Shown: in pieces, positions 7,791 to 15,829 of the stretch | Layout of the letters: every line of letters starts with the position of its first letter | Numbering within the stretch: the stretch's first letter is position 1 | Source of the DNA: Opitutia bacterium | GTDB lineage: Bacteria; Verrucomicrobiota; Verrucomicrobiia; Opitutales; JABJCN01 | Assembly (NCBI GenBank): GCA_018668635.1 | Contig: JABJCN010000164.1 | Coordinates: 1 to 34,927, forward strand | Reading direction: 5' to 3' | DNA length: 34,927 bases | Notes under the pieces: model-generated | Told to the model about the DNA's origin: nothing | The model's input: only the letters and a program-made list of their open reading frames with translations | Database searches by the model: none | Made by a program: the position numbers and the translations under genes

Positions 7791-9641
7791 TCACCTGACT
7801 TTCATGAAGCCAAAATTCAGAATATCATAATTAAAGAAGACCTGGGATTGATCGTCCATTTGGCTAAACCAAATTTGCGTGCCTTCAGAGTTTGCAGGAT
7901 AATTCGCCAACCATGCCATGTAAGGATACCTGTAAGAGGAGTCCTGAGTATACAACCAGCCCATATCATCGCCACTACCATTATCCCTCTTGGCAAAACT
8001 GTACATCCAGAGAGGGGTACTTGCAAGATAGGGGTCAGGGACATAAAGCCAACCATGGTTGAGATGGTAAATGAAGTTCTGGTTCTGGCTGGCGTCCCAA
8101 TAATAGAAGCCAAACCAATCAAGGTAGTACCAGTTGTCCCCGACTGGAATTCCTTCTTCCAGAGGTGGGCTATAAGCTGGTGGGTCCGAGGGAACCGCAC
8201 CGGGTGGCTGGGTTGGGTCTTTGATCACGTCTCCCCCGCCATCTCCACCTCCGTCATCTCCACCTCCTACAATAGCAGGATGGGTTGCATCCAGAATATC
8301 AAATGTTCGGTAGACTGGAGTTGAGTTATAGTTCCCTCCAGGGTCATTGTATGCAATTCTAAGTACAACAGAACCTTCAGACAAAAGGGTAATGGTCTGA
8401 TCTCCATTATCGGTAACGATTCCTTCGGTAGCACCAAAAGTCACAATAAAAGTTGCAGGAATGCTGGTTGATTGCGCCAGAAGATCAGTGATGCCAACAA
8501 CTTTCCCTATTTCTAATGCAATATCCTTAAGTGTTGGGTAAGGCGACATATCAAAAGAAGCCTTGCCAACAGTAACAGGGATGTAGGCATCGACAACGGG
8601 GTGATAAATTTCATTTCCGGCCTGGGACGCAAGAATAGTAACAGTTCCTACACCCACTGTAGTCAGTGTACTGCCTGAAACTTGAACTACACCACTAGGT
8701 GCGCCTGGAGCCAATGAGTAGGTAATGGCCAAACCGGCACTGGAAATCGCAGGGAGGGAATAGGATGGGTCACCGAAACTAAGTTGAATTTGAGCAGGCA
8801 AGCCGGAAAGGGACTGCCCGATCTTACCGATGCTGAGCGTCCCAGCCTCAAAGGAAAGCGCATAATTAGTCGCCGAAAGAGATCCTCTGGAAACATTTAG
8901 AACATAAACACCTGATGTGGACGCCGATGTTGCCGTGGTGGAAAAGAAAGGTTCCCCGAGAAGGACTGCCTTGGTGTCACTGTTGCGAAACCCAATTGCA
9001 CTGTAGGTAAAGGAAGGATCAACTTCTCCATAGGATCGGCTGGTGCTGTCAGCACGAATTGTAAGCGGTGCCTGAGTCACCGATAAAATGCCATTTGAGC
9101 CAATAAAATTATAATTGCTAGCGGACAAACCCGTTATATCAGGGGTTATTGTATATGAACCCACATCACTGGATGCAGTTGCAATCGTGGTTAGTGAAGG
9201 CGACCCATTGATGACGCTACTACTGTTGTCTGCCCCCTGAAAACCGGTGATCTGGTAATCGAGTACGGGATTGGACAACCCGTATTGTCGGGATTGTGAG
9301 TTGGCGGACACCGTCAGGGTGTTCTGCTGGATAGTGAACACCCCGGAAAGATCCTTAAGAAACGGATGATCGAAGGTAACGGAATAATTGTACGTCCCCG
9401 CCGCCACCGGTGTCACAGTCTGGCCAGATGCATCTGTGTACACTTCTGTGTAGGAGATGAGCTGGCCATTGTCTTTTGCAGTCACGATGACTGACTCCGT
9501 GTTCCCACTGTACATCGTGGACTCAGTATATTCAAATTCAAACTTATCAGCCCCAAGTGCGATCGTGCAAAGAGAGAAAAGTGCCAACAAACATAGCGGA
9601 AAGAACTGATATTTATTCATGTTTTTAATCGTGTGTATCAT
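7791..9641 (-). CDS. Exported MBG-repeat protein with Trp/Tyr-rich C-terminal domain
   Basis: This 616-residue protein is probably secreted or displayed on the cell surface. A signal peptide is clear (hydrophobic 12-29, cleavage likely after IALGA). The ATG giving MNKYQFF at 9620 is an equally possible start. Residues 108-188 and 191-272 are two MBG-type beta-sandwich repeats, each with the R-x-YG-x-x-x-P and SNY/TNY motifs (SRQYGLSNP, SRSYGEVDP). An Ig-like stretch follows (about 275-360), then another beta-rich segment (to about 450). A Gly/Asp then Pro linker (459-495) leads to a 115-residue tail rich in Trp and Tyr (503-616). The tail contains WYYLDWFGFYYW, HGWLYVPDP and MGWLYTQDS. MBG repeats occur in large adhesin-like proteins. 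No enzymatic motif is visible. A role in adhesion or surface structure is inference. Confidence 0.8.
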   Translation of the reverse strand: MIHTIKNMNKYQFFPLCLLALFSLCTIALGADKFEFEYTESTMYSGNTESVIVTAKDNGQLISYTEVYTDASGQTVTPVAAGTYNYSVTFDHPFLKDLSGVFTIQQNTLTVSANSQSRQYGLSNPVLDYQITGFQGADNSSSVINGSPSLTTIATASSDVGSYTITPDITGLSASNYNFIGSNGILSVTQAPLTIRADSTSRSYGEVDPSFTYSAIGFRNSDTKAVLLGEPFFSTTATSASTSGVYVLNVSRGSLSATNYALSFEAGTLSIGKIGQSLSGLPAQIQLSFGDPSYSLPAISSAGLAITYSLAPGAPSGVVQVSGSTLTTVGVGTVTILASQAGNEIYHPVVDAYIPVTVGKASFDMSPYPTLKDIALEIGKVVGITDLLAQSTSIPATFIVTFGATEGIVTDNGDQTITLLSEGSVVLRIAYNDPGGNYNSTPVYRTFDILDATHPAIVGGGDDGGGDGGGDVIKDPTQPPGAVPSDPPAYSPPLEEGIPVGDNWYYLDWFGFYYWDASQNQNFIYHLNHGWLYVPDPYLASTPLWMYSFAKRDNGSGDDMGWLYTQDSSYRYPYMAWLANYPANSEGTQIWFSQMDDQSQVFFNYDILNFGFMKVR

Positions 9642-9825
9642 GTCTCAATGATAAATGAAAATCGGAAGATTGTCTTCGTGAAATTTGCTGAACTTAGCTC
9701 AAAGGTAATTTGCAGAGAACTGCAAGCCTTTAAAATCAAGCGGGCACCCTATGGCCAATACGATTATAAATTATTCCTGCTGGACAGCTCAGTCTGGATG
9801 TTCTTCCTTGGACTTAATTTCCCAC

Positions 9826-10869
9826 ATGTCTGCATTAAAATCATCATTCACCCCCATCTCCCTTCTTGGTTTGGTGTTGCTCATGACTACCACACTATCC
9901 GGAAGACCCTCAGCCCCCCCTAAGGATCCGCTCAAGGATTCACTGGATAAAATCCGCTGGAAGGCACAGTCCGACGATGCCTACTATCAGGGATATCTCG
10001 GCATCCTTTACCGGACCGGATACAAGGGAGTTAAGATATCACATCGTGATTCAAAGCATTGGTCCACACTCTCTGCCCAGAAAAAGCATCCATTGGGATT
10101 AGGCAACCTTGGAGCCATTGCCTTATGGGAAAGTGGTAGCTTACAACAGAATAAAATTGCCCACCAAAAAAAAGTGGAGGAAGCACGCCAATACTACGAG
10201 GACGCCTACCTAAACGGACTTTTCCGGTTGGGTGGAGACAAAGCAGACCCTCTGGCGGCTGATCTACTGGGCGATTATTATTTCATCAGTATTCCTCCAG
10301 CGCCCAAAGAGATGGAGCGACACTATAGAGTTGCAATCTCAAAGGGATATCCAAGAAGCATGGCCGCACTCGGGTTCTACCAGATGATCGGTGGAATAGG
10401 CATATCAAAGAACCAAAAAGAAGCCGTCTATCTCTTTGAGAAAGCAACAGAACAAAAGCTACCTGAAGGATTTATGAATCTCGGTGTTGCTTATATGCGC
10501 GGCGACGGGGTAACCAAGGATTTAACCAAGGCTCGAAATTTAATGATACAGGCCTCAGATATGGGTCACGAAAAGGCCAAAGAGGCTTTAGTCGGTCTGG
10601 AAAAACACCTGAAACAAAACCCACATCTAGTTATAGAACGTAAGCCAAACGGTAACCCCGAGATTAATCTGGACTCCGAATCGACGAAATGCTTATTGCA
10701 GGCCCGCGCCGGAAATCCTGAGGCACAACGTAAGCTCGGCCTAATGTACTGGGTAGGTAAAGGTGTCCCAAAGAATATTAACGAAGCAAAGCACTGGTTG
10801 ACCAAAGCGGCGAATCAGGGAGACCCCATTGCAGTCAAACGACTGGCACTATTAAAGAAGCTATACTAG
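9826..10869 (+). CDS. Exported Sel1-repeat (TPR-like) protein
   Basis: This 347-residue protein is made of Sel1-like helical repeats, which act as protein-binding scaffolds. The ATG at 9826 is chosen because it puts a signal peptide (SLLGLVLLMTTTLSG) at the N-terminus. The frame is open to another ATG at 9751, but the added 25 residues look non-coding. Repeats with the A-x-x-x-LG-x-x-Y-x-x-G-x-G pattern are visible. Examples are MAALGFYQMIGGIGISKN, FMNLGVAYMRGDGVTKD and QRKLGLMYWVGKGVPKN, each followed by an A-x-x-x-x-x-KA helix. It is a single gene, divergent from the MBG protein and convergent with the barrel protein 18 nt downstream. No partner can be named. The final repeat runs to the C-terminus, so the protein looks complete. 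Confidence 0.8.
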   Translation: MSALKSSFTPISLLGLVLLMTTTLSGRPSAPPKDPLKDSLDKIRWKAQSDDAYYQGYLGILYRTGYKGVKISHRDSKHWSTLSAQKKHPLGLGNLGAIALWESGSLQQNKIAHQKKVEEARQYYEDAYLNGLFRLGGDKADPLAADLLGDYYFISIPPAPKEMERHYRVAISKGYPRSMAALGFYQMIGGIGISKNQKEAVYLFEKATEQKLPEGFMNLGVAYMRGDGVTKDLTKARNLMIQASDMGHEKAKEALVGLEKHLKQNPHLVIERKPNGNPEINLDSESTKCLLQARAGNPEAQRKLGLMYWVGKGVPKNINEAKHWLTKAANQGDPIAVKRLALLKKLY

Positions 10870-10887
10870 TGTGAATTTTAAGCCAGC

Positions 10888-11604
10888 TTAGAACAAGTAA
10901 GTCGCACCAAGGTCGAAGCTGCTCAAATAGAGGTTGTCGATATCATCGAATTCTCCGGGGGCAAAGAGCTTGTAAGCGAAAGTCAGGCTGAAGTTCTCGT
11001 TAACCTTGTAGCCAACGCCGAGAATAACCTGATAAGCAAATGCCACACCCTTGCGATCATGTGGGAGTGGGATATAACTATTAATCGTGGTATCTGTACC
11101 AGGCCAAGTAATTCCACCATAGGGGTTTTCCCCAAAAAAGTTGGCTTGGGCAATGGTCAGGCCAAGGCCAAGACCGGCAGACAGCGTCAGCTTTTCAGTG
11201 GGTGAATAATCATAGTAGGCATTAGCAAGAATGGAAGAATAGGATACGTCAGACTCGAAGTCGTTGGTTGCAGAACTGACAGACTGCAGGTTTGGGGGAA
11301 GTTGGTAGGGAAATGTACGATTTAGAACTGTCAATCCGGAAGGGTCCACCAAGTCGTCAACGTCACTGTTCCGATAAGACCACTCAAGTTCGAGACGAAA
11401 GTTCTTTGTAATCGATCGCCCAGCAGCGATGCCAACTGAATAACCGTTGCCGACATGGACATCGACACCCTGTCCGTTAATGGCCGTGTCGCCAGAACTT
11501 GTGACACCAGCAAATGTATGCAGGTAGTAGTCCTTAAGAAGACCTTGGGCATTCACCGAAAAGGCCGTGGCAAAAAACAAGAAGGCAGTTGCAAAACGTT
11601 TCAT
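10888..11604 (-). CDS. Small outer-membrane beta-barrel protein
   Basis: From the ATG at 11604 the product is 238 residues: a signal peptide (MKRFATAFLFFATAFSVNAQ) and then alternating hydrophobic/polar strands typical of an 8-stranded barrel of the OMP_b-brl/OmpW-like type. Visible strands include FRLELEWSYR, KLTLSAGLGLGLTIA, VAFAYQVILGVGYKV and FSLTFAYKLF. The chain ends with aromatic Phe (LGATYLF), the usual signal for BAM-dependent insertion. An ATG at 11619 adds only five residues and is possible. The frame stays open further upstream to 11739, but those residues do not fit an exported protein. Function is unknown. Such barrels are often porins or structural surface proteins. Its 3' end meets that of the Sel1 protein. 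Confidence 0.75.
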   Translation of the reverse strand: MKRFATAFLFFATAFSVNAQGLLKDYYLHTFAGVTSSGDTAINGQGVDVHVGNGYSVGIAAGRSITKNFRLELEWSYRNSDVDDLVDPSGLTVLNRTFPYQLPPNLQSVSSATNDFESDVSYSSILANAYYDYSPTEKLTLSAGLGLGLTIAQANFFGENPYGGITWPGTDTTINSYIPLPHDRKGVAFAYQVILGVGYKVNENFSLTFAYKLFAPGEFDDIDNLYLSSFDLGATYLF

Positions 11605-11797
11605 GGGAGGGCTCGACATCGTAGAGTGTGAATTAAAGTGAGTTTTCTGTAAAAATATGGAATCTCGAAATGGGTAAACGTTAATCAGAGAGTTTTCGGG
11701 CGCGTGGCAAACAAATTTTACCTCAATTCTCCAAAACATGTAATCTGATTAAGGATTGCGTATTGATCTCCAGTGATGATTTATATTTATATTATAA

Positions 11798-12535
11798 ATG
11801 ATTAAAGATTCCTTTCATGCAGATTCTAGACCCAAATTCACCTTGGGTGAGCTCCCCCCATGTCAGCGCCCACAGGAAAGACTGGAGCAGTTTGGTGCAG
11901 AAGCCCTCAGCGACGCGGAACTGTTGGCAATGCTATTGCGAAGCGGCAGCAAAAAAATAGATGTTCTTACCCTGGCAAATATAATAATTCGTGATGCGGG
12001 ATCACTGGCTGGACTCCTACGTTGGCGGATGGAGGACTTTGTCGCACAACATGGTATTGGAAATGTAAAGGCACTGCAGTTGATAACCGTTTTTGAAGTT
12101 GCACGCCGTATCCTTCAGGGTGAAGGGGGGAAAGTTCCAATCATTGACACAGCAGAAAAAGTATTCCAGCACCTTCAACCCATCTCAACCGGCATTGAGG
12201 TGGAAAAGTTCTGGGTCCTGAGCCTAAACAGAAAAAACCGACTCATCAAACTGGACGAGGTAACCAAGGGGACAGCAACCAGCAGTGTTGTTCACCCGAG
12301 AGAAACCTTTCGAACAGCCATCGCCAATGGTGCAGCAGCAATTATTGTTGCCCACAACCACCCCAGCGGGGATCCGGCACCCAGTAGAGCAGACCTTCAG
12401 GTTACCCGTCGACTTCACGAGTCCAGCAAGGTTCTGGATATCGATCTACTCGACCATGTAATCTTGGGCAACCCTTCTGATGATCCACGAGGAATAGGAT
12501 ATTATAGCTTTAATGAGGCAGGTGTTCTTGATTGA
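11798..12535 (+). CDS. radC: RadC family JAB/MPN-domain protein
   Basis: This 245-residue protein has the usual RadC length and layout. An N-terminal helix-hairpin-helix part includes LSDAELLAMLLRSG (37-50) and GIGNVKALQL (86-95). A JAB/MPN metalloprotease-like domain follows. The JAMM zinc motif is intact: H186 and H188 in AHNHPSG and D199, fitting HXH-X10-D. It was once linked to DNA repair, but that assignment is not supported for E. coli RadC, and the real substrate is unknown. The upstream gap is AT-rich right up to the ATG, with no Shine-Dalgarno sequence. The next gene follows after 59 nt on the same strand. Confidence 0.93.
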   Translation: MIKDSFHADSRPKFTLGELPPCQRPQERLEQFGAEALSDAELLAMLLRSGSKKIDVLTLANIIIRDAGSLAGLLRWRMEDFVAQHGIGNVKALQLITVFEVARRILQGEGGKVPIIDTAEKVFQHLQPISTGIEVEKFWVLSLNRKNRLIKLDEVTKGTATSSVVHPRETFRTAIANGAAAIIVAHNHPSGDPAPSRADLQVTRRLHESSKVLDIDLLDHVILGNPSDDPRGIGYYSFNEAGVLD

Positions 12536-12594
12536 GGAATAATTACCCTTGGCAACGCATAGAGTTAAAAATACTCCTATGATATAACTGTTAA

Positions 12595-13431
12595 ATGAAT
12601 TCGCAAACACCAGTAAAGGACCTCGGTGACAAAATCATTCCTGCAAACAAACATTTTCGCATTCACGAAAGGATTAAAACAGGGCTTCTAATAATTAGCG
12701 TTCTCTTGATTACCGGCATTGTAGCAAAGCCACTTGAAAGACAATTACTGGCAGTTGCCAACCAGACGCAGCCCAAGCTACAGATCGAAAACTTGGAGCA
12801 GGATGCAGGACAGGGACTCATTTTTGCTGTAATGGGTGGTTTCCGAACACTGATGGCAGACATACTTTGGTTAAAAACCATGACTGTCTGGGAATCTGAA
12901 AACCTTGAAAAAACCCATTCACTGATCCAGTTCACCACAACAGTAGACCCCCGACCCAAATTTTTCTGGATTAACGGAGCACGCATAATTGCAAACGATA
13001 TGCCTCATTGGGAAGCGGCCCAAGGACATACAGTGGAACAAACAAAACGGAATACGGTTGCCCTTGCCCATTCTGCAATCGCACTCCTTGAACAAGCTCG
13101 ACCTCACCATACGGATAAACCGGACATACTGCTGGAAATCGGAAATATCCACTTGAACCGCCTAAGGGATACCAAAAGTGCTGCAGCAATGTACCATAAG
13201 GCATATATCGAGCATAAAAACACACCTTACTATGTTGCTCGTCTCTACGGACAATTACTTCGCCGAATGGGTCGTAACGCGGAAGCCTATAAATTCCTCA
13301 CAGAGTTGTACCCCACCCTACCGGGCAGCATTATCTACGCACAAAAGAAAACGGTACTCAGGCGCATCCGACAACTGGAAAAGACCCTGAAGATTACCAA
13401 GGGAAACTCTTTCAGACCAGAAAAACGTTAA
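12595..13431 (+). CDS. Membrane-anchored TPR-like protein of unknown function
   Basis: I do not recognise a characterised family. The 278-residue protein has a basic cytoplasmic start, one transmembrane helix at about 29-44 (TGLLIISVLLITGIVA) and a mostly helical remainder outside the membrane. Residues 80-94 carry a distinctive MGGFRTLMADILWLK motif. A similar G-FR-x-x-x-AD-x-LWL segment occurs, from memory, at the start of TPR proteins in several phyla. Residues about 145-235 look like two to three TPR helical hairpins (LEIGNIHLNRLRDTKSAAAMYHKAY, then ARLYGQLLRRMGRNAEAYKFL, cited as separate segments). It follows radC by 59 nt and may share its transcript. Its 3' end converges with the symporter gene. 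A scaffold role in the envelope is inference. Confidence 0.7.
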   Translation: MNSQTPVKDLGDKIIPANKHFRIHERIKTGLLIISVLLITGIVAKPLERQLLAVANQTQPKLQIENLEQDAGQGLIFAVMGGFRTLMADILWLKTMTVWESENLEKTHSLIQFTTTVDPRPKFFWINGARIIANDMPHWEAAQGHTVEQTKRNTVALAHSAIALLEQARPHHTDKPDILLEIGNIHLNRLRDTKSAAAMYHKAYIEHKNTPYYVARLYGQLLRRMGRNAEAYKFLTELYPTLPGSIIYAQKKTVLRRIRQLEKTLKITKGNSFRPEKR

Positions 13432-13479
13432 TGCAGGGTAATGTGACCAAACAGGTGAATCCAAGGAATAAGGTTTTTC

Positions 13480-15414
13480 TTAACCGACATCATTGATATC
13501 TTGGAGACCTTGGTTATCTTTTTGAGTTCTGAGTGACACCACGATCAGCACAATAAAAGCAAGGGGAATGGAAACAATGCCCGGGTTATCCAACCCAAAT
13601 GGCGCAGCGGCCTTATCCAACCCGTATTTATCATACATGCTGGGTGATACCAAAATGATCCCAAGGGAAGAAATCATCCCGACAAGAATGGATGCAGCAA
13701 TTCCTTTGGCAGTCGTCTTCTTCCAGAATAGAAGCATGATAATGGCCGGCAGGTTGGCCGAGGCAGCCACAGCGAAAGCCCAACCAACGAGAAAGGAAAC
13801 ATTCAACCCCTTGAATAGGATTCCAAGGACTATGGCAACGACTCCCACAACGACAGCCGCAATTTTGCCGGCCTTGACCTTGCCTTTGTCACCGAGCTCA
13901 ATACCCATATAGTTGGACATCAAGTCGTGAGCTACAGCTCCGGATGCGGCGACGATCAATCCGCTCACTGTGCCAAGGACGGTGGCGAAGGCTATCGCCG
14001 AGATAATTGAAAAAAGAATGATGTTCATGCCCTTGGCAAGCAAGGGAGCCGCCATGTTCCCGCTTTCCGGGTCCATAACACCACTGGTCATGGCACCCAG
14101 TCCCATGAAAAGAGTCAATATGTAGAAGAAACCAATGGATGCGATTGCAATAATCGTGGATTTACGGGCATCTTTTTGGGAAGGCACCGTGTAATAACGA
14201 ATCAGGATGTGTGGAAGGGAGGCTGTTCCACAGAAAAGAGCAAGCATCAGGGACATGAAGTTGAGTTTCTCCATAAAGGATGTTTCGCCGTCCTTGGGAA
14301 CCAGGAACTTCCGGCCCGGTTTCATGATGTTTTTTCCGGGAACCACGTCCTGATACCATATGGTGACTTTGTTCTCCCCATCATCAAAACTGGTTTTCGG
14401 GAAAAGGGTAACATCGCTCTTTTCAATTATGGAAAGAAATTCAAAGGGACCGACACTTTTTCCTTCCTCCACCCCGTCCGGCAACTGATGAATATGGCCG
14501 ACCTGGAAGAACCTGCCAGCCTCTTTAACGGCACCATTATAGAGGAAGGTTTTGTCGGCAATCTGGGTCTTGGAAAGGGTCTCCTTGAGTTTCCCGTCTT
14601 CCAGTTTCCACCAGCTATGAATTTTTTTGCTCTCCTTCTTTGCACCCAGAGTAATCATTTCATCCTTGGCCAGTTTATGAAAAGTCATTCCGCCGACATT
14701 GACCGTGGAAATGAATTCATATCCAGCGGCCTGTGGGTTATCCGCCTCGAGTTCCTGAAATTCATGATAAGGTTGACCATCATTTTCGGGGGTGATGGTA
14801 AATCCGTTCTTAAAAAGATAAATTGAGAGGACGGCAGAGAAAATTATAAGCAACCCTCCCTTTAAAAACTGCACGTAGGTGGTAGAGGTCATGCCGGCAG
14901 TCGCGACAATAAACACTACAATGGCACCCACCATGGTCACACCGACCCAGTGGTCCAATCCGAGGAGAGGCGTAACAAGGACCCCCGCACCAACCATTTG
15001 AGGAATGAGGTAGAAAGTTGACACGAGAAGTGTACTGATGGCGGCCATCAACTGAATCCCCTTGGAATTGAACTTGGAATCCAAGGCATCCGTGAATGTA
15101 TATTTGCCGAGGCGCTTCATAGGTTCCGCAACAACGAAAAGTGCAACCACCCAACCGGCAAGATAGCCAATGGAATAAAGGAACCCGTCGAAACCCTTTG
15201 TCGCAATCATTCCGCAAATCCCGAGAAAGGAGGCAGCGGATAAATAATCACCGGCAAAGGCAATTCCGTTGACGAACCAATGGATGTTCCCTCCTGCGGC
15301 AAAATAACCGGAAGCTGATTTTGCTTTGGCAGCGTAGTAATAGGAAAGCCCGAGGACAAAACCGACAAAGGCGAGGAAGAGGGTAATGGCTACCCATGAA
15401 GTTTCATAAATCAC
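13480..15414 (-). CDS. ActP-like sodium:solute symporter with enlarged periplasmic loop
   Basis: This 644-residue protein belongs to the SSS (solute:sodium symporter) family, closest by eye to cation/acetate symporters such as ActP. N-terminal helices contain FAGDYLSAASFLG (53-65) and GYLAGWVVALFVVAEPMKRLGKYTFTD (split around residues 83-109). The AGMTSTTYVQ motif (173-182) and FCGTASLPHILIRYYTV (394-410) match ActP segments well. Between those two motifs, residues about 204-384 form a hydrophilic loop of some 180 residues. The same interval in E. coli ActP is only about 50. The start is GTG at 15414, one base after the stop of the DUF485 gene, so the two are translationally coupled. Substrate is likely a short monocarboxylate such as acetate, by family and by the DUF485 partner. 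The loop has no recognised domain. Confidence 0.85.
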   Translation of the reverse strand: MIYETSWVAITLFLAFVGFVLGLSYYYAAKAKSASGYFAAGGNIHWFVNGIAFAGDYLSAASFLGICGMIATKGFDGFLYSIGYLAGWVVALFVVAEPMKRLGKYTFTDALDSKFNSKGIQLMAAISTLLVSTFYLIPQMVGAGVLVTPLLGLDHWVGVTMVGAIVVFIVATAGMTSTTYVQFLKGGLLIIFSAVLSIYLFKNGFTITPENDGQPYHEFQELEADNPQAAGYEFISTVNVGGMTFHKLAKDEMITLGAKKESKKIHSWWKLEDGKLKETLSKTQIADKTFLYNGAVKEAGRFFQVGHIHQLPDGVEEGKSVGPFEFLSIIEKSDVTLFPKTSFDDGENKVTIWYQDVVPGKNIMKPGRKFLVPKDGETSFMEKLNFMSLMLALFCGTASLPHILIRYYTVPSQKDARKSTIIAIASIGFFYILTLFMGLGAMTSGVMDPESGNMAAPLLAKGMNIILFSIISAIAFATVLGTVSGLIVAASGAVAHDLMSNYMGIELGDKGKVKAGKIAAVVVGVVAIVLGILFKGLNVSFLVGWAFAVAASANLPAIIMLLFWKKTTAKGIAASILVGMISSLGIILVSPSMYDKYGLDKAAAPFGLDNPGIVSIPLAFIVLIVVSLRTQKDNQGLQDINDVG

Positions 15415-15415
15415 G

Positions 15416-15700
15416 CTATTGGTCCTCCTCTTTATTTATTTCATTTTCGTAGCGCGTGCAGATGGAATTATATATAACGCCCATGATTATTGCACTGACG
15501 ATTAGCCCGAATCCGTAAAATACTGCCAGATTCAGCCCAAATGGCATCGAACGTTCCATTAGCTCTGGGTTAATTGCATTAATCGCTACAAACCCCGCGT
15601 AAACAAGAGCGTAAATAACGAATAATTTAATCCCGAGCCTTGCCTTGGCAGGAGATGCTTTATCCTTTTTCAGTTTTACTGCAGGACCATGTTCAGCCAT
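15416..15700 (-). CDS. DUF485 family small membrane protein (YjcH-like)
   Basis: This 94-residue protein has a charged start (KLKKDKASPAKARLG) and then two transmembrane helices. These are at about 24-41 (IKLFVIYALVYAGFVAIN) and about 56-76 (LNLAVFYGFGLIVSAIIMGVI), followed by a charged tail (RYENEINKEEDQ). This is the layout of DUF485 proteins such as E. coli YjcH, which are encoded directly upstream of actP. The gene ends one base before the GTG start of the symporter, so the pair forms an operon. Its function is not established. A helper role for the transporter is the usual inference. Confidence 0.8.
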   Translation of the reverse strand: MAEHGPAVKLKKDKASPAKARLGIKLFVIYALVYAGFVAINAINPELMERSMPFGLNLAVFYGFGLIVSAIIMGVIYNSICTRYENEINKEEDQ

Positions 15701-15829
15701 CGTGATATTTCTTTCTATTAAATTTGGGGAGAGAGAATGGGACGGATTGAAATAATGTGGATCAAACCGCTGGGCACAAGCCTTTTGGAATGTTAATGGC
15801 AGGTGAGATTTAACGATTTAAAATGGGAC

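Noticed and set aside
7725-8324. 199-residue plus-strand frame opposite the MBG protein tail
   Set aside because: It lies antisense to a gene with a signal peptide and recognised repeats, and its own product shows no domain.
11740-11797. Leaderless radC promoter (TTGATC followed by TATATT close to the ATG)
   Set aside because: The region is simply AT-rich, the spacing is too long for a good match, and several equally weak pairs can be drawn.
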